Source: JBBROS01 sp965213855
Lineage (GTDB): Bacteria; Pseudomonadota; Alphaproteobacteria; Acetobacterales; Acetobacteraceae
DNA length: 64,000 nt
NCBI GenBank assembly: GCA_965213855.1
Contig: CBDCAA010000008.1
Location: 558,001 to 622,000 of the forward strand
Reading direction: 5' to 3'
Position 1 is the stretch's first letter. Every line of letters starts with the position of its first letter. Positions 60,811 through 64,000 of this stretch are shown piece by piece. Both the position numbers and the translations under genes were made by a program. The notes under the pieces were generated by a model. It searched no databases and was not told the DNA's origin. It was given only the letters and a program-made list of their open reading frames with translations.

Positions 60811-62154
60811 ATGCAGATCGATCGCCGCCACCTCCTGGGCGCCGCTGCCGCGACCGCGTTCGTCACCGCCCCGGACCGAGCCCGTGCGCAGGCCGGGAAG
60901 ACGAGCATCGTGTTCTGGCATGCGATGACGGCGGCGCTCGGCGAGGAAGTGAACCGGCTGGCGGCCGCGTTCAACGCGTCGCAGGCTGAATACGAGGTGC
61001 AGGCGGTGTTCAAGGGCACCTATCCGGAGACGCTGACCGCCGCGATCGCGGCGTTCCGGGCCGGGCAGGCGCCGCATCTGGTGCAGGTGTTCGAGGTCGG
61101 CACCGGGACGATGCTGGCGGCGGGTGCTGCGGTGAAGCCGGCATGGCAGCTGATCGAGGAGACGGGCGCGCCGATCAAGGCGACGGATTACATTCCGGCG
61201 GTGCGCGGCTACTACAGCTTCGCCGACGGGCGGCTCGCCTCGGTGCCGTTCAACTCGTCGACGGCTGTGATGTGGATCAACGCGGACGCGTTCGAGAAGG
61301 CCGGGCTCGACCCGGCGCATCCGCCGGCCACGTATGACGACGTGGCCAAGGCGGCGCAGCAGATCAAGGCGAAGTCGGGCGCCGAGATCCCGATCTCGAG
61401 CAGCTGGTTCTCGTGGATCCAGTTCGAAGAGTTCGCCGCGATCCACAACCTCGCCTTCGCCAGCGAGGGCGACGGGTTCGACGGGCTCGGCGCAGAGCTG
61501 CAGGTCGACAAGCCGGCCTTCGTGCAGCAGCTCCAGCGCTTCATGGACTGGCAGAAGGACGGGCTGTTCAAGTATGGCGGCCGGGACAGCGCGGCCGACG
61601 GGATCCTGTTGTCGGGCCAGTCTGCGATGGGGTTCAACAGCTCGGGCGAGCGCGGCGACCTGATCAAGAGCGCCAAATTCAAATGGGCTGCGGCGCTGCT
61701 GCCGTATGACCCGGCGCTGACGACGTCGCCGATCAACTCCATCATCGGCGGCGCGAGCCTGTGGTGCATGACGGCGCCGAACCGCCCGGCGCAGGAATAC
61801 AAGGCCGCGGCGGCGTTCCTCGCCTTCCTGGCGCAGCCCGAGACGGCGGCGGCGTGGCACCAGCACACCGGCTACGTGCCGGTCACGAACGCGGGTTACG
61901 AGCTGTCCAAGACCCAGGGCTACTACGCGAGCAATCCGGGGACCGAGCTGCCGGTGCAGCAGCTCACGCGCGGGACGGTGACGGCGAACAGCCGCGGCCT
62001 GCGGCTGGGCCGCCTGCCGGAGATCCGGAACGTGCTGTACGAGGAGGTCGAGAAAGCGTTCCAAGGCCAGCAGACGGCCGAGGCGGCGCTGGCGAGCGCG
62101 GCCGCGCGCGGCAACCGGGTGTTGCGGGACTTCCAGAAGTCCGTCCGGACCTGA
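60811..62154 (+). CDS. ugpB: sn-glycerol-3-phosphate-type ABC substrate-binding protein
   Basis: A 447-residue exported binding protein of extracellular solute-binding family 1, resembling UgpB. Leader about residues 1-28 (MQIDRRHLLGAAAATAFVTA, a twin-arginine type). The mature part starts SIVFWHAMTAALGEEVN and has VPFNSSTAVMWINADAF. It begins a ugpBAEC operon with downstream permeases and ATPase in the standard order. An earlier in-frame ATG at 60802 is possible. Ligand sn-glycerol-3-phosphate or glycerophosphodiesters by family; other sugars cannot be excluded. Confidence 0.9.
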   Translation: MQIDRRHLLGAAAATAFVTAPDRARAQAGKTSIVFWHAMTAALGEEVNRLAAAFNASQAEYEVQAVFKGTYPETLTAAIAAFRAGQAPHLVQVFEVGTGTMLAAGAAVKPAWQLIEETGAPIKATDYIPAVRGYYSFADGRLASVPFNSSTAVMWINADAFEKAGLDPAHPPATYDDVAKAAQQIKAKSGAEIPISSSWFSWIQFEEFAAIHNLAFASEGDGFDGLGAELQVDKPAFVQQLQRFMDWQKDGLFKYGGRDSAADGILLSGQSAMGFNSSGERGDLIKSAKFKWAAALLPYDPALTTSPINSIIGGASLWCMTAPNRPAQEYKAAAAFLAFLAQPETAAAWHQHTGYVPVTNAGYELSKTQGYYASNPGTELPVQQLTRGTVTANSRGLRLGRLPEIRNVLYEEVEKAFQGQQTAEAALASAAARGNRVLRDFQKSVRT

Positions 62155-62178
62155 ACGGGCAGGCCGCAGGCGGACGGC

Positions 62179-63051
62179 ATGCGGCGGACCATCTTCCCCG
62201 GGGTTGCGCTGCCGATGCTGCTGGTGCTGCCGCAGTTGCTGCTCACGGCGGTGTTCTTCCTGCTGCCGGCGGGGGAGGCCGTTTGGTTCAGCCTGTCCCG
62301 AACGGACCCGTTCGGCCTGGCGTCGATGTTCGTCGGGCTCGAGAACTTCACCGACCTGTTTGCCGACCCGCTTTACGTCGACAGCGTGTGGCGCACGGCC
62401 GGGTTCATGGCGGCGGTGTGCGCGGTGTCGATGGGCACGGCGCTGCTGCTGGCGGTGCTGGTGGAGGGAGTCGTGCGGGGGCGCGGGTTCTACCGGACGA
62501 TGCTGATCTGGCCCTATGCGGTGGCGCCGGCCGTCTCGGCGGTGATCTGGCTGTTTCTGCTGCATCCGCAGATCGGGCTCATGGGGCGGGGCATGAACCG
62601 GCTGCTCGGGTGGGATTACGCGCTGGTCGGCTGGCAGGCGATGACGATGGTGGTCGTCGCGAGCGCCTGGAAGCAGGTGAGCTACAACTTCATCTTCTTC
62701 GTCGCCGGGCTGCAGTCGATCCCGCGGACGGTGCTGGAGGCGGCGCGCATGGATGGCGCGCGGGGCTGGCATCGCTTCCGGACGATCACGCTGCCGCTGC
62801 TGATGCCGACGACGGTCTTCCTGATCGTGGTGAACCTGGTCTATGCGGCGTTCGACAGCTTCGGGACGGTGTGGCCGCTGACGCATGGCGGGCCGGGCAA
62901 GTCGACGGAAACGCTGCTGCTGAAGGTGTTCCGGGACGGGGTGGTGAACCAGGACCTCGGCTCGTCCTCGGCGCAGTCGGTGGTGCTGATGGCCGGGGTG
63001 ATCGTGCTGACGGCGGTGCAGTTCCGGTTCATGGGGCGACGGCCGGCATGA
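62179..63051 (+). CDS. ugpA: Glycerol-3-phosphate-type ABC permease UgpA
   Basis: A 290-residue MalF/UgpA-type permease with six membrane segments; the first is LLVLPQLLLTAVFFLLPAGE. The EAA loop EAARMDGARGWHRFRTITLP contacts the ATPase. Its stop overlaps the ugpE start (ATGA), a coupled pair. 24 bases follow ugpB. Confidence 0.92.
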   Translation: MRRTIFPGVALPMLLVLPQLLLTAVFFLLPAGEAVWFSLSRTDPFGLASMFVGLENFTDLFADPLYVDSVWRTAGFMAAVCAVSMGTALLLAVLVEGVVRGRGFYRTMLIWPYAVAPAVSAVIWLFLLHPQIGLMGRGMNRLLGWDYALVGWQAMTMVVVASAWKQVSYNFIFFVAGLQSIPRTVLEAARMDGARGWHRFRTITLPLLMPTTVFLIVVNLVYAAFDSFGTVWPLTHGGPGKSTETLLLKVFRDGVVNQDLGSSSAQSVVLMAGVIVLTAVQFRFMGRRPA

Positions 63052-63875
63052 ACCCTGGGCGCGTCTTGACGCATGGGGTGCTGTTGCTGGGCGTACTGCT
63101 GTTCGCGCTGCCGATCTGGCTGCTGCTGGCCGGGTCGACCCAGGAGACGGGCGCCATCGCGCGCGGGGGGCTGTCGCTGTGGCCGGACCCGGCGGGGCTT
63201 TCGGTCTATGGCGACGTGCTGGCGGCGGGCGGCGCGGGCGCGCAGCCGGTGTGGCGCATGCTGCTGGTGTCGTTCGGGATGGCGCTGACGATCGCCGGGG
63301 GCAAGATCGCCATCTCGGTCCTGTCGGCGTTCGCGGTGACGTTCTTCCGCTGGCCGCTGCGGAGCGTGGCGTTCTGGGTCATCTTCCTCACGCTCATGCT
63401 GCCGGTCGAGGTGCGGATCATCCCGACCTTTGCGGTGATGTCCGACTTCGGGATGATCAACACGTTCGGGGGCTTGACCGTGCCGCTGATGGCGTCGGCG
63501 ACGGCGACGCTGCTGTTCCGGCAAGTGTTCATCGCCGTGCCCGACGAGATGGTGGAGGCGGCGCGCATGGACGGCGCCGGGCCGTGGCGGTTCCTGCGCG
63601 ACATCCTGCTGCCGCTGTCGGCGGCGAACATCGCGGCGCTGTTCGTGATCCTGTTCGTGTATGGCTGGAACCAATACCTGTGGCCGCTGCTGGTCGCGAC
63701 CGACCCGAAGCTGGACACGGTGGTGATCGGCATCGTGAAGATGATCGGGACCGAAAGCCAGGTGGAGTGGAACGAGGTGATGGCGGCCTCGGTGCTGGCG
63801 CTGCTGCCGCCGGTGGCGGTGGTGCTGCTGATGCAGCGCTGGTTCGTGGCCGGGTTGACGGAGGGTGAGCGGTAG
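63048..63875 (+). CDS. ugpE: Glycerol-3-phosphate-type ABC permease UgpE
   Basis: A 275-residue MalG/UgpE-type permease, partner of UgpA. Six hydrophobic segments, the first at VLLLGVLLFALPIWLLLAGS; the EAA loop is EAARMDGAGPWRFLRDILLP. The start is fixed by the ATGA overlap with ugpA; the open frame further upstream is a shadow of ugpB. Followed at once by the ATPase gene. Confidence 0.92.
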   Translation: MNPGRVLTHGVLLLGVLLFALPIWLLLAGSTQETGAIARGGLSLWPDPAGLSVYGDVLAAGGAGAQPVWRMLLVSFGMALTIAGGKIAISVLSAFAVTFFRWPLRSVAFWVIFLTLMLPVEVRIIPTFAVMSDFGMINTFGGLTVPLMASATATLLFRQVFIAVPDEMVEAARMDGAGPWRFLRDILLPLSAANIAALFVILFVYGWNQYLWPLLVATDPKLDTVVIGIVKMIGTESQVEWNEVMAASVLALLPPVAVVLLMQRWFVAGLTEGER

Positions 63876-63876
63876 G

Positions 63877-64000
63877 ATGGCGACGCTGCGGTTGGAAGGG
63901 CTGCGCAAGAGCTTCGGGGGCACGCACATCCTGAAGGGCGTGGACCTGTCGCTGGCGGACGGGGAGATGCTGGTGATCGTCGGCGCGTCCGGCTGCGGCA
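63877..64000 (+). CDS. ugpC: Glycerol-3-phosphate-type ABC ATPase UgpC (partial, window edge)
   Basis: The first 41 codons of an ABC ATPase: MATLRLEGLRKSFGGTHILK then the Walker A start VIVGASGCG, cut by the window end. One base separates its ATG from the ugpE stop. Position as the fourth gene of ugpBAEC gives the name; the rest of the gene is outside the window. Confidence 0.88.
   Translation, partial: MATLRLEGLRKSFGGTHILKGVDLSLADGEMLVIVGASGCG

Overview
The window is a GC-rich (roughly two-thirds G+C or more, by eye), densely packed bacterial chromosome segment. Gene content points to an alphaproteobacterium, most plausibly Rhodospirillales/Acetobacterales: an SspB-alpha homologue beside a class I fumarase, a petP-petR-sensor kinase set divergent from ilvE, DUF2076, a CobW-WD40 pair, many GTG/TTG starts with 4-base stop/start overlaps, and a family of short GC-rich stem-loop repeats between genes. 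Taxonomy is inference from content only. I see no phage, insertion sequence or CRISPR array.

Layout. 0-6 kb: DinB-like protein, SDR, ssb, gyrA, coaD, secreted cyclophilin, tRNA-Lys(UUU). 6-9 kb: SOUL heme-binding protein whose lipoprotein leader is out of frame, D-cysteine desulfhydrase-like enzyme, PEP-CTERM protein. 9-16 kb: taurine/sulfonate-type ABC importer (two permeases, frameshifted binding protein, ATPase), secreted cupin, solute-binding protein, omega-amino acid aminotransferase. 15.6-21.7 kb: GST, glyoxalase-like protein, glycosyltransferase, CobW GTPase, WD40 protein, aldo/keto reductase, PilZ protein. 21.8-28.8 kb: secreted hydrolase, petP-petR-kinase set, ilvE, yjcH-actP acetate symporter. 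28.8-38.5 kb: solute-binding protein, MFS exporter, acetate kinase, Met/Pro-rich secreted protein, a 1097-residue double glycosyltransferase, a GT61 protein, NUDIX hydrolase. 38.6-40.6 kb: fasciclin protein followed by an ECF sigma factor (SigK-like) and RskA-like anti-sigma factor. 40.6-46.9 kb (minus): glyQ-vapB-vapC-glyS-ppdK. 47-54 kb: CoA-binding protein, DUF2076, thioesterase, then minus-strand sspB, fumarase, VOC protein and queuosine genes queA-tgt-queF. 54-58.6 kb: peptide-type binding protein, FAD monooxygenase, NDH-2-like dehydrogenase. 58.6-64 kb: M3 oligopeptidase and a ugpBAEC-type importer whose ATPase runs off the window end.

How genes work together. Acetate/C3 metabolism is represented by actP, ackA and ppdK; queuosine synthesis by a translationally coupled queA-tgt-queF run; cell-surface glycan work by three glycosyltransferases; envelope stress or surface adhesion by the fasciclin-SigK-RskA unit.

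Most notable: (1) a VapBC-type toxin-antitoxin pair sits inside the glyQ-glyS operon with coupled overlaps; (2) four genes (SOUL protein, tauA, vapB, queF) each show one apparent single-base indel, so either assembly errors or real decay must be excluded; (3) a fasciclin gene beside sigK-rskA with a candidate ECF promoter, echoing the mycobacterial SigK regulon; (4) a dispersed stem-loop repeat family that in places supplies coding sequence.
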